Below are positions 36,622 through 45,419 of a stretch of DNA of 64,000 nucleotides, piece by piece. The DNA is from Shewanella litoralis (GTDB taxonomy: Bacteria; Pseudomonadota; Gammaproteobacteria; Enterobacterales; Shewanellaceae), in the NCBI RefSeq assembly GCF_009828585.1, contig NZ_WSRZ01000006.1:1-64000 (forward strand). The letters run 5' to 3'. The stretch's first letter is position 1, and each line of letters starts with the position of its first letter. The notes beneath the pieces were generated by a model. The model was given only the letters and a program-made list of their open reading frames with translations. It did no database searches and was not told the origin of the DNA. A program made the position numbers and the translations under genes.

Positions 36622-37229
36622 GATAAGAGGCTAAAAAAGGCCACAATACGGAATGGGACTAAGACATTGAAAAAGCCGTTGTCTTAAGCGGTTAGAAGTG
36701 TTGATGCTCATCGCTGTAATTATCAAGTTTAAATTGCACAGTTTTTCTGAAAGCAATGAGTTAGTGCCTTTCATGGATTAGTATAGGTAGGCCACATAGC
36801 TTGTTATTTAGCTGTGCTGCTTACCGGCTGTAACCTACTTTGGGGCACAAATGAGATACGTATCTTGCTTGCAACAGTCCAAATTCAACTCTGAACTTGA
36901 GGCCGTTGAAGAAAATGACGTGAGCTAGCCATGGATGGCGGGCTAGCTTTGGAGGGGAAGGGACGCCCCACCTGAAGCGTTAGCATTTTCGAATAAGGCC
37001 GAAGAACACTCAGACGAAGTTAAAAGCTGAATAATTTTCCGTCGCAATTTTTTCGCTCATCAGAAAATGTTGCCGGAACGGCAGGGGTGATCCAAGAGGG
37101 GATTGCTGTTGATCCCCTTTTGGCCCGTGCAGGGTGGAACCTTGCGATCTTATTTCAAACGAAGTTTGAACATTCTGGTATGGCCGCAGGCCATAAGAAA
37201 CAGTGCACAAACTCACCAGTTTAACCCAT
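36622..37229. other. Gene-poor stretch with right repeat arm
   Basis: 608 bp with no convincing gene. It contains the right arm of the inverted repeat (36881-37004) and, at about 37085-37195, further pieces matching the left block inverted, such as GTGCAGGGTGGAACCTTGCG (also present, inverted, near 35112-35131) and a GGCCGCAGGCC palindrome. Confidence 0.7.
36881..37004 (+). repeat. Right arm of 125-bp inverted repeat
   Basis: Matches the reverse complement of 35634-35758 over its whole length apart from the central hairpin. In this arm the hairpin is GCTAGCC-ATGGAT-GGCGGGCTAGC; in the left arm it is CCAGAC-ATGGAT-GTCTGG, so the stem sequence differs while the pairing and the ATGGAT centre are kept. 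Confidence 0.9.
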
Positions 37230-38114
37230 CTACCCTCTTACTTTATCCAACGCTTCACAAACCGCATTAACACCTAATATGGCTCTGGGTGTTGCGCGGT
37301 GCAGTAAGTCTGCATCGAATTGATAAATATGCTGGTTTTTTACTGCGGGGAGCTCTGGCCAATCGGCCCAGTTAATGCCTAATACGTTGCCTTCATCCTG
37401 GCTTTGTAAAATCACCTCTGCACCGGTTAGCAATACATTTTCGATGCTAATTTGTGGGTATTCGCTGGCGGCGTCATAAAATACATTTTCACCGTGGCAC
37501 ACTTCAATCAAGTTTTGGATCCAACTCCCCTTAGCCACTGTCATAACTGGGGTTGACCATAATTGATAAAACACTTTTACCGCTGGCTTAGCTTGATTTT
37601 GACTTTTTATATCGGCTAATTGCTGACGATAATTTGCCGCGACTTTATTGGCAATCGCTTCGTGTCCTGTCAATTGGCCAAGCAGTTCAAGGTCGCTTGC
37701 GACGTCAGCTAACGTTTTAGGGTCGCTATTAACCACCTTAAAGCCTAAATCTTGCAGTTGCTTGATGTCTTCCATTTTATTGCCGCTTTGCCACACGACG
37801 ACTAAATCTGGATTTAACTCAATGACTCGCTCAATTTGCACCCCGTAATACCCGCCTATGCTGGGGATATTTTTAGCTTGTTCTGGGTAATCGGCATAAT
37901 CAGTGGTGGCAACAATGGCATCCCCTGCACCAATGGCGTAAAGCATTTCAACACTTTGCGGTGACAAAGCAATAATTCGTTTAGCGGGCACTACTGGCTC
38001 TGCACCGTTTACCAACAGCTCATTAGCCGACACTGTTGCAAAAGCCGTTGAGAGTACACTTGGTAAAATAATTAACGTAAACGCCATCGACAACGAAACA
38101 AATAAACGTAACAA
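37230..38114 (-). CDS. btuF: Cobalamin-binding periplasmic protein BtuF
   Basis: 294-aa type-III periplasmic binding protein that delivers vitamin B12 to BtuCD. Signal peptide to about residue 27; then RIIALSPQSVEMLYAIGAGDAIVATTDYADYPEQAKNIPSIGGY, the typical BtuF N-lobe start, and LNPDLVVVWQSGN. The linking helix and C-lobe (VLLTGAEVILQSQDEG, WPELPAVKNQHIYQFDADLLHR) are intact. It lies 16 kb from the btuCD genes of the same window. Located beside the repeat island. Confidence 0.88.
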   Translation of the reverse strand: MLRLFVSLSMAFTLIILPSVLSTAFATVSANELLVNGAEPVVPAKRIIALSPQSVEMLYAIGAGDAIVATTDYADYPEQAKNIPSIGGYYGVQIERVIELNPDLVVVWQSGNKMEDIKQLQDLGFKVVNSDPKTLADVASDLELLGQLTGHEAIANKVAANYRQQLADIKSQNQAKPAVKVFYQLWSTPVMTVAKGSWIQNLIEVCHGENVFYDAASEYPQISIENVLLTGAEVILQSQDEGNVLGINWADWPELPAVKNQHIYQFDADLLHRATPRAILGVNAVCEALDKVRG

Positions 38115-38163
38115 AAGGATATCCTTAACAGCTTAAGTAACAGATCAAAAATGATAAAATGGC

Positions 38164-39201
38164 TTATTCGACCAGTTTATCTGGCCAACCATAGTGATCA
38201 ATATAATTAACTAAATTTTTAGGTCGATAATTATTGTCATTCAACCAACGAGTTTTCACTGATTTATGTAAAACAATCGGCACTAACTCTGGATCTAATT
38301 GACGTAGAAAACGTTTTTTAACCCGATAAAAACTACGATAAGAATCGTGAATATCAGCCATGGGATTAGGCAACAAAGTATCAGACAAATGCAGTTCAAC
38401 CGTTAACTTAAACATTTTGGCTTGGTTTAGCATCCACTGTAAGGCAATGTCCGACAAGGTACTACCATCGCGATCAGGCGCACAGCTACCACCAATATTA
38501 CTGTGGGCTCCAGCAAACCACACTTGTTGAATATCAATGCCACTGCGAGGTTGCCAAATAGTGGGTTCAAAATCGCTACGATGTTCATCTAGTGCCAAAG
38601 CATGGCGCGCCACTTTAACATTATGCCCAAGCTTGGTGTCGTAAAACTCATCTTTGTCTTCAAATAGCCCTAAAAATGACACCGGGATGCCCATTGCGCC
38701 CACGGTATCCCACACGCCCACAAAAGCCACTTCGCGCGATGGATGAGAATGTTGTTGTCTAAATTCAACCGAGCGCTCACCTTCTGGCGCAAACGGTTTC
38801 GATTTCATTTTATAGTGTTCAAATGCCTGTTGAATCAATTTGGCATCGGGGCGAGTGATTATTCCGCAATTATTAATTAAGCCGCACAAACAGCGCACCG
38901 TGTAAGCGCCACGGCTAAAGCCAAATAAATAAATGTCATCACCTGGGGAGTAGTTTTGCACGATATAGCGGTAGGTATCCATAATGTTTTTATGTAAGCC
39001 ACGCCCCGTTGCGCCGCCGATTAATGCGTCATGATATGAGCCGATGCCCCAATCATAAAACACCTGTTGCGGCACACCATCATCACCTAGTGGTTTAATC
39101 GCTCGGGCAAGTTTGAGTACATTGGTCGCGTGATCTTTTTCAAGATCCTTTTCAGGCCGATTCCATGTACCATCGGCACAAATTACAATTCGTTTTTTCA
39201 T
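38164..39201 (-). CDS. DUF2235-domain alpha/beta hydrolase
   Basis: 345 aa from the ATG at 39201 (MKKRIVICADGTWNRPEKD); a frame to 39306 would add 35 residues without family support and overlap the next gene. The DUF2235 domain carries the nucleophile elbow GFSRGA and the conserved VWDTVGAMG and WFAGAHSNIGG blocks. This domain is shared with Tle1-type phospholipase effectors of type VI secretion and with stand-alone hydrolases. No vgrG, immunity or T6SS gene is adjacent and no export signal is seen, so a housekeeping or storage-lipid role is as likely. Confidence 0.85.
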   Translation of the reverse strand: MKKRIVICADGTWNRPEKDLEKDHATNVLKLARAIKPLGDDGVPQQVFYDWGIGSYHDALIGGATGRGLHKNIMDTYRYIVQNYSPGDDIYLFGFSRGAYTVRCLCGLINNCGIITRPDAKLIQQAFEHYKMKSKPFAPEGERSVEFRQQHSHPSREVAFVGVWDTVGAMGIPVSFLGLFEDKDEFYDTKLGHNVKVARHALALDEHRSDFEPTIWQPRSGIDIQQVWFAGAHSNIGGSCAPDRDGSTLSDIALQWMLNQAKMFKLTVELHLSDTLLPNPMADIHDSYRSFYRVKKRFLRQLDPELVPIVLHKSVKTRWLNDNNYRPKNLVNYIDHYGWPDKLVE

Positions 39202-39333
39202 CACTTTCTTTGCTCCCTGCCTAAGTCGTCCAGTCATAGTCGTCCTGTCATCACTATAGACTAAAAGCCAATTTGAACCCGACAAAAAATGGCCAATACT
39301 CGACAATTAACCCTCAGCATAAGGAACCGCGAA

Positions 39334-39876
39334 ATGATCAATGCAGAGCAAAGTGTATTAATGATTGTTGACGTGCAAGGAAAGCTTGCCCAAGTGATGC
39401 AACAATCGTCCATGTTACATCAAAAACTGACCGTATTAATTCAAGGGGCGCAACTTTTTGATATTCCTATTATTTGGTTAGAGCAACTGCCAGATAAACT
39501 AGACCACACGAGTGAAGAGTTAGCACAAATACTCTCAAAAACGACTCAACCCATCGCAAAACAACATTTTAGCGGCTGGCATTGTGATGAAGTAAAGCAA
39601 CAGCTCAACACATTAAACCGTCGCAACGTTATTTTGGCAGGGATTGAAACCCACGTGTGTGTATACCAAACCTGCCAAGACCTACAGGCCAACAACTTTC
39701 AAGTGCATGTGGTAAACGATGCGGTGTCATCAAGAGAGTTAGAAAACAAAACCCTAGGAGTACAAATGATGCTAAACGATGGCGCTAAACTCACTAACGT
39801 TGAGTCGCTATTGTTTGAGTTACAACATGTTGCCCAAGGCGAGCGCTTTAAGGCATTACTCAAGCTGATAAAGTAG
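39334..39876 (+). CDS. Isochorismatase-like cysteine hydrolase
   Basis: 180-aa enzyme of the isochorismatase/nicotinamidase superfamily from the ATG at 39334, with AAGGA 9 bases upstream. Catalytic triad: Asp in MIVDVQGKL, Lys in TQPIAKQHFSGW, Cys in LAGIETHVCVYQTC. This short subgroup (relatives of YcaC and of eukaryotic ISOC proteins) has no known substrate. It is divergent from the DUF2235 gene and 60 bp upstream of the sulfotransferase gene. Confidence 0.85.
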   Translation: MINAEQSVLMIVDVQGKLAQVMQQSSMLHQKLTVLIQGAQLFDIPIIWLEQLPDKLDHTSEELAQILSKTTQPIAKQHFSGWHCDEVKQQLNTLNRRNVILAGIETHVCVYQTCQDLQANNFQVHVVNDAVSSRELENKTLGVQMMLNDGAKLTNVESLLFELQHVAQGERFKALLKLIK

Positions 39877-39937
39877 CCATATGATGCCAGTATGAGTATG
39901 ATGTTAAGCACAAATATAACAATAACATCATACTGCT

Positions 39938-40930
39938 ATGCACTCATTTGATCGGCCCATTATTATTTTATCCGCACCACGTTCTGGCAGTACCCTACTG
40001 TTTGAAGTGCTGTCAAAAAGCCAATCGCTGCATACTATTGGCGGTGAAAGCCATGCATTGATTGAAACCATTCCTAAACTCAATATTGCCTATCGTCAAT
40101 TTAGCTCTAATGCCTTGAGCGCTGACGACATTGACGATGAGTTAGCTCAGCAATTACAACAACGCTTTAGTGATGAGTTGCGAGACAGTAAAGGCCAAAA
40201 GCCTAAAACATCATCGGTTAGACTGCTTGAGAAAACCCCTAAAAACAGCTTACGAGTTGATTTTTTTAATGCGCTATTTCCAGATGCGTTGTTTATATAC
40301 TTAGTGCGCGAGCCCAAAGAAAATATCAGCAGCATTATGCAAGCCTGGCGTTCTAATAAATTTGTGACCTACCCTAACCTTCCCGGTTGGGATAAACGTC
40401 ACTGGTCACTGTTATTACCTCCAAACTGGCAAAAATTAAACCAACAACCGTTGCACAATATCGCGGCGTTTCAATGGCAAGCGGCTAACGATGCCATTAT
40501 GAGTCAATTGCAAAAGTTACCCACCGAGCGTTGGTGCATGTTGTCGTATGACCAATTAGTGTCTCAACCTGAGCAAACAGTGAAAGCACTGTGTGAGTTC
40601 ACTGGCATTGAGTTTGACCCAGATTTAGCCGCCCTATGCAGCCAACCGTTACCGCATTCGCGCTACACGATTACCACACCTAAAGCCAATAAGTGGCTAG
40701 ACAATTATCACGACATTGAAAAAGTATGGCCCAATATCGCCAATACCCTTGATCATATTAATCAACATTTGAGCGCACATTACCAACCTGTTTTTGAAGC
40801 ACAATGGCAAGTGCATGACGTTGCACCGCCGCCACAGCCTAAGGCTGACTTTGCTGCAGTGCCACGTAATAGCCCATGCCCATGCGGCTCAGGTAAACGT
40901 TTTAAACAATGCCATGGTGCATTAAGTTAA
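39938..40930 (+). CDS. Sulfotransferase with C-terminal SEC-C motif
   Basis: 330-aa protein. Residues 6-290 form a PAPS-dependent sulfotransferase-like domain with the phosphosulfate loop [11 protein letters not shown] (13-23) and the later 3'-phosphate-site region [20 protein letters not shown]. The last 22 residues are a SEC-C zinc motif, [18 protein letters not shown], joined by a Pro/Ala linker. It is 18 bp before the hydroxylase gene, which ends in almost the same motif, so the two products probably work together or bind the same partner. Acceptor unknown. Confidence 0.88.
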   Translation: MHSFDRPIIILSAPRSGSTLLFEVLSKSQSLHTIGGESHALIETIPKLNIAYRQFSSNALSADDIDDELAQQLQQRFSDELRDSKGQKPKTSSVRLLEKTPKNSLRVDFFNALFPDALFIYLVREPKENISSIMQAWRSNKFVTYPNLPGWDKRHWSLLLPPNWQKLNQQPLHNIAAFQWQAANDAIMSQLQKLPTERWCMLSYDQLVSQPEQTVKALCEFTGIEFDPDLAALCSQPLPHSRYTITTPKANKWLDNYHDIEKVWPNIANTLDHINQHLSAHYQPVFEAQWQVHDVAPPPQPKADFAAVPRNSPCPCGSGKRFKQCHGALS

Positions 40931-40948
40931 TTTATAGAGAGTCATATA

Positions 40949-42124
40949 ATGAAGTTACCTCATGAATTTTATCAGCTCCCTTACCGCTTTGATGTGCCTA
41001 AACTCATTGAAGAAATTAGCCAATTTACCGAAGACGATTGGGTGACTCACCACGAGGGATTTCAAGGCAATTCGGCCATTCCATTAATATCGGTCAATGG
41101 TGAGTTTAATAACGATTTTAAAGGGCCAATGAAGCCAACTGCCGCGCTTGAAAAAAGCCCCTATATTAAGCAAATATTGGCCTCATTTGGCGAAGTATTG
41201 AGTCGTTCACGCTTAATGCGTTTAGCGCCAGGCGCACAAGTACCATTGCATTCAGACATTAATTACCATTGGTATAAACGGGTTCGAGTGCATATTCCTA
41301 TCACCACCACCGAACAGGTTCAGTTTTATTGTCATGATAAGCAAGTGCATATGGGAGCTGGAGAATGTTGGATTTTCGACTCGTGGAAATACCATAAAGT
41401 TGAAAATAACAGCGATCAATATCGAGTTCATTTAGTGATAGACCTGGCAGGTTCAAGTGCATTCTGGCGAACAATATTTAACCACTCACGGGCAATTGTT
41501 GCCTCGCAAACGCCGCCATTAGCTTGTAGCAGTCTCGATTATCAGCCAGAGGCCCAGCCTGAAATCATCACCGAGCAATATAACGCGCCTATTATTATGC
41601 CGGTCGCTGAAGTGGAATACTTAACCAACGAGCTGCTTGCAGAAGTAAAGCATAATCCACAAAATCCAGCGGCCGAAATTGATGCGTTTAATCTATTAAT
41701 TGCCGATTTTGTTGCCGATTGGCGCATGCTATGGCTGCAGTTTGAATGCCAGCAACAAGGTTGGCCGCAGTATCATGCCCTGCGTGAGCACACCATGAAA
41801 AAAGCCATGCAACAGGTGCCGTCACTACAATTAACCTACTCTGGCTCTGCGGTTAAAGCATTTGAGCAATTAGTGATTGTGGCGTGTATGAATATCGAAC
41901 TAAGCCAAACTCGTCAAAGTCCGCCTCATCAAGCCGCTCAACCTAGACCTACGTCTCAACCTAAACCTGAACCTCAATCTCAATCTCAATCTCAAGCGAG
42001 CGTAATGAAACCTTCGGCGACGGCGGCAGATCAACAGGAGATTACAGCACCGCCAACACGCAATAGCCCTTGCCCTTGTGGCAGCGGTAAGCGCTATAAA
42101 ACCTGCCACGGTAAAATGAGTTAA
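40949..42124 (+). CDS. Aspartyl/asparaginyl beta-hydroxylase-like protein with SEC-C motif
   Basis: 391-aa protein. Residues 60-170 resemble the Asp/Asn beta-hydroxylase (2-oxoglutarate, Fe(II)) domain: facial triad His101-x-Asp103 and His149, with Arg159 as probable 2OG ligand (PLHSDINYHW, WKYHKVEN, RVHLVIDL). A helical middle domain (about 215-325) follows, then a low-complexity Pro/Gln/Ser linker encoded by CAATCT/CAACCT hexamers (near 41940-41996), and a SEC-C tail ([18 protein letters not shown]). It probably hydroxylates a protein or peptide. RBS GAGAG upstream. Confidence 0.87.
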   Translation: MKLPHEFYQLPYRFDVPKLIEEISQFTEDDWVTHHEGFQGNSAIPLISVNGEFNNDFKGPMKPTAALEKSPYIKQILASFGEVLSRSRLMRLAPGAQVPLHSDINYHWYKRVRVHIPITTTEQVQFYCHDKQVHMGAGECWIFDSWKYHKVENNSDQYRVHLVIDLAGSSAFWRTIFNHSRAIVASQTPPLACSSLDYQPEAQPEIITEQYNAPIIMPVAEVEYLTNELLAEVKHNPQNPAAEIDAFNLLIADFVADWRMLWLQFECQQQGWPQYHALREHTMKKAMQQVPSLQLTYSGSAVKAFEQLVIVACMNIELSQTRQSPPHQAAQPRPTSQPKPEPQSQSQSQASVMKPSATAADQQEITAPPTRNSPCPCGSGKRYKTCHGKMS

Positions 42125-42146
42125 TACCACCCTTAAAAAATCATTA

Positions 42147-42181
42147 AATAACAAAGGCGCCATATCGGCGCCTTTGTTATT
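42147..42181. terminator. Bidirectional terminator
   Basis: A perfect 15-bp stem (AATAACAAAGGCGCC / GGCGCCTTTGTTATT) with an ATATC loop lies between the convergent hydroxylase and TPR-sulfotransferase genes; it has A/T tails on both sides. Confidence 0.9.
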
Positions 42182-42225
42182 AACATTCCATCGTTTATGT
42201 ATTGGCGAATAAAGTCACATCGTTG

Positions 42226-43800
42226 TTAACCAAAAAACTGCTGCGCTGCTTTTTGAGCTATCGCGTCTAGCTTGGCAATTTCAGCTGGCAGATAGTCGCG
42301 GTATTTATCACTTTGGCCAATGGCCTTAGGGTTCATCGGCTGCCTCACCTGACTGGCACTTGGCGTTAATACCGCACGCTTTGACTCGTAAAACGTAAAA
42401 CACTGCGCCTGGGTCTCTAAGCCGCAATAATCTAACATTCGCTGAATTTGCGCCTGTGGCTGATTAACCAACTGCTCAAAACACACATGCAGGATGTCAT
42501 TAGGGTATAGGGTGTCCCAATGCGCCATGATGTCTAAATAGTGGCCCCAATATGTGTTTATGCCATCGAGCGAGTATGAATAGTCATGACCATGACTAAA
42601 ATATTGTTTAAACACACTTAAGCCATTATCGACTGTATTGCGCACCACATTGATGATTTTGGCTTGAGGAAACAGGCTTTTAATCAAGCCAATATGCAAA
42701 AAGTTATTTGGGTTTTTATCAATCACATACACAGGTGCATCGTCAAAATAGTGATTCACTTCAGCCAAATATTTTACCTTAAAGGCATTCATCTCAGTGG
42801 CGGTTAAGTTATTTAGCCGCGCTTGATAGCCGCCCGACATTTCCAGTTGCAGCGCAAAACGCTCCATAAATGGCAGTTCATCCGTCGCACCAACCTGGGT
42901 ATGACACGCTAAAATTTGCTCCACCAATGTGGTACCAGATCGCGGCATACCCACGATAAAAATTGGGGTTTGGCTATGCACGGCCTGTCGATCAATCTGT
43001 GCTGACGGCAGGTGTTTTAACAATGAAAACACCAAGTTTGAAAACAGAGCCTGCTTAAAAGGTCGTTGAGAAGACATTAACTCATTGGCTTTTAACATCG
43101 CCTGACATGCTTTATCAACTTGCTCGTGTTGCTCAAAAGCCTTACATAACGCAAATTGTATCAAGCTATGATTGCTGGCACTTAACTGAGTATCACCTGC
43201 GCAGCGTTCAAGCTCGCTAATATCATCAGCGCTAAATTGATAACGCTTTAAATCGGCTAAACTCCAATACCCCACACCATATTGATTACCGCTTAAGCTG
43301 ATGTATTTTTTGTAAAAGTCGGCGGCGATATCAGTGTTGCTTTTGGCTTTATGAATGTGGCCTAAATTAAGCATTACGGCAGGTTCTGGCATATTATTGC
43401 TCACACACCAGTCAAAACATTGCTCTGCCAGCGCCATGTTTCCCACTTTAGTGGCAACCATCGCCAGCTTATAACGATACTGCTGCGAAGTCGGCTCAAG
43501 CTCACATAGCTGCTGTAACAATTGCAAAGCCGCAAAATGGTCTTCTTTTACTTCACTAATACGCACTAAACCTGCCAGTACATTTACTGAGGTTGGCACC
43601 AGTGCTTGCGCCGCTTTAAGATGTGATTCAGCCTCTTGCAGTTGTTGCTGCTGCAAATAAATTAACCCCAACATGGTTAATGCTGAAGCATTATTAGGGT
43701 CACGTTTAACCACTTTGCGAGCATACATTCTAGCCGACGAGTAATTTTTAGATTGGAAAAGAGACTCTGCCTGAGATAAATATTGTTCAATAACGCTCAC
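42226..43800 (-). CDS. TPR-containing sulfotransferase
   Basis: 524-aa protein. The N-terminal half (about 1-230) is made of tetratricopeptide-like helical repeats (NASALTMLGLIYLQQQQLQEAE). The C-terminal half is a sulfotransferase domain with the PAPS loop VGMPRSGTTLVEQIL and the block INVVRNTVDNGLSVFKQYF. TPR-sulfotransferase proteins of this type, related to tyrosylprotein sulfotransferase, act on unknown targets in bacteria. It converges on the sulfotransferase/hydroxylase pair, giving three candidate modification enzymes side by side. Confidence 0.9.
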   Translation of the reverse strand: MSVIEQYLSQAESLFQSKNYSSARMYARKVVKRDPNNASALTMLGLIYLQQQQLQEAESHLKAAQALVPTSVNVLAGLVRISEVKEDHFAALQLLQQLCELEPTSQQYRYKLAMVATKVGNMALAEQCFDWCVSNNMPEPAVMLNLGHIHKAKSNTDIAADFYKKYISLSGNQYGVGYWSLADLKRYQFSADDISELERCAGDTQLSASNHSLIQFALCKAFEQHEQVDKACQAMLKANELMSSQRPFKQALFSNLVFSLLKHLPSAQIDRQAVHSQTPIFIVGMPRSGTTLVEQILACHTQVGATDELPFMERFALQLEMSGGYQARLNNLTATEMNAFKVKYLAEVNHYFDDAPVYVIDKNPNNFLHIGLIKSLFPQAKIINVVRNTVDNGLSVFKQYFSHGHDYSYSLDGINTYWGHYLDIMAHWDTLYPNDILHVCFEQLVNQPQAQIQRMLDYCGLETQAQCFTFYESKRAVLTPSASQVRQPMNPKAIGQSDKYRDYLPAEIAKLDAIAQKAAQQFFG

Positions 43801-44054
43801 ATCATGATCCTTTAATTATTATTTTATCAACTTGAATTGATTGTCTTGGAGGTTATCACAACTCACACTGGCGACTGAACCCAATATTAATCTTAATACT
43901 GAACGAAATAGCCCATGCTTACGTATTGCATTACATAGACATAGAGCATTGTATGTTCCAATGGTATTGTAAATATCAAAAGCTCATCCATTATCCCAAG
44001 CTCAGGTTAAATACATGTCTTTAATATTCGCCACCCAAAGCATAGTGAGTTGCC

Positions 44055-45365
44055 ATGAAAAATAATGAAGTAAAAGTCCCCAGTGGCCGTCTGTCCCGTT
44101 TATCAAAAATGGGTGGGCTCGCATCGCGCTTGGCGGGTAACGTATTATTTGAAGGGGCAAAGCAACTTAGTAAAGGCCAGTCGCCTAAGCTACAACAACT
44201 GGTGATGACGCCATCTAACATTGGTCATGTGGCCGAAAAGTTATCGCAACTGCGCGGTGCGGCCATGAAAGTCGGTCAAATGTTGTCAATGGATGCCGGT
44301 GATCTCGTCGCGCCAGAATTAGCAGAGGTACTCGCCAAACTGCGCTCGGACGCTAAAGTCATGCCGCACAAGCAATTAACCACCTTACTGGTACAACAAT
44401 GGGGCCGCGATTGGTTGGCGCCATTCGCCCAATTTGAATTGCGCCCTTTTGCCGCAGCATCTATTGGCCAGGTGCATTTGGCTTATTTAGATACGGGCGA
44501 AAAGTTAGCGGTAAAAATTCAATATCCCGGCGTACGAGACAGCATCGACAGCGACATTGATAACGTTGCCACCTTATTAAAAGTTTCAAGGCTTATCCCG
44601 GCAAACGTTAAGCTTGATACCTTACTCGCCGAAGCCAAAGCGCAATTACATAATGAGGCCGACTATCACTTTGAAGCTGAGCAAATCGCACTTTATCAGC
44701 AGCAACTTGGTGATAATCCGCATTTTATTGTGCCTAAAGTGTACTCAGCGCTGAGCAATAACAGCATCTTAACCATGCAATTTGTTGAAGGTACGCCCAT
44801 TGAATCAGTCGCCCAGGCCTCACAAGAGGTGCGCAACCTCGTTGCCAGTCGCTTAATGGAATTGTGTTTTAAGGAGTTATTTGAGTTTAAGTTACTGCAA
44901 TCGGACCCTAACTTTGCCAATTTTCAGTATCAGGCTGACAGTGAGAAAATTGTCTTACTCGACTTTGGTGCTACGCGCAGTATTAGCGATAAATTAGCAC
45001 AAGGTTATCAGCAGCTGATGGCGGGCGCACTCAAGCACGATAAAGCACAAATGGCTGCTGCAGCGCAACAAATTGGCTTTTTTCAAGATGCGATAGACCC
45101 TGCGCATAAGCAATTAATCATTGATATTTTCTATCAAGCTTGCGAGCCAATATATTTTGATGGCGACTATGATTTTGGCCAAAGCACTTTAGCCAAACGC
45201 ATCACCGAGGCAGGCAAAGCAATGAGTACTCAACAAAATGAATGGCATACACCACCAACCGATGCTATTTTTATTCATCGTAAATTAGCAGGTATGTATT
45301 TACTGGCGGCTAAACTCAAGGCTAAAGTGAACGTTGGCGAGCTATTTTCTAAGTATCGAGATTAA
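44055..45365 (+). CDS. AarF/UbiB (ADCK) family atypical kinase
   Basis: 436-aa protein kinase-like protein. The KxGQ motif (KVGQMLSMD, about residue 74), the Ala-rich loop AAASIGQVHLA replacing the Gly-rich loop, invariant Lys (VKIQYPGV), catalytic-loop DPNFANF and LDFGATR metal site are all present. The family supports ubiquinone biosynthesis or lipid handling; this member lacks the C-terminal membrane helices of true UbiB and is a paralogue. The next gene is a metallo-beta-lactamase 54 bp downstream, possibly co-transcribed. Confidence 0.9.
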   Translation: MKNNEVKVPSGRLSRLSKMGGLASRLAGNVLFEGAKQLSKGQSPKLQQLVMTPSNIGHVAEKLSQLRGAAMKVGQMLSMDAGDLVAPELAEVLAKLRSDAKVMPHKQLTTLLVQQWGRDWLAPFAQFELRPFAAASIGQVHLAYLDTGEKLAVKIQYPGVRDSIDSDIDNVATLLKVSRLIPANVKLDTLLAEAKAQLHNEADYHFEAEQIALYQQQLGDNPHFIVPKVYSALSNNSILTMQFVEGTPIESVAQASQEVRNLVASRLMELCFKELFEFKLLQSDPNFANFQYQADSEKIVLLDFGATRSISDKLAQGYQQLMAGALKHDKAQMAAAAQQIGFFQDAIDPAHKQLIIDIFYQACEPIYFDGDYDFGQSTLAKRITEAGKAMSTQQNEWHTPPTDAIFIHRKLAGMYLLAAKLKAKVNVGELFSKYRD

Positions 45366-45419
45366 AAACACGGTAATGATGCCTGTTAAATTGCACATAT
45401 ACTCAACCAAGGCATCATC

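Noticed and set aside
37010-37216. 68-aa minus-strand frame beside btuF
   Set aside because: Composed of repeat pieces, no ribosome site or domain.
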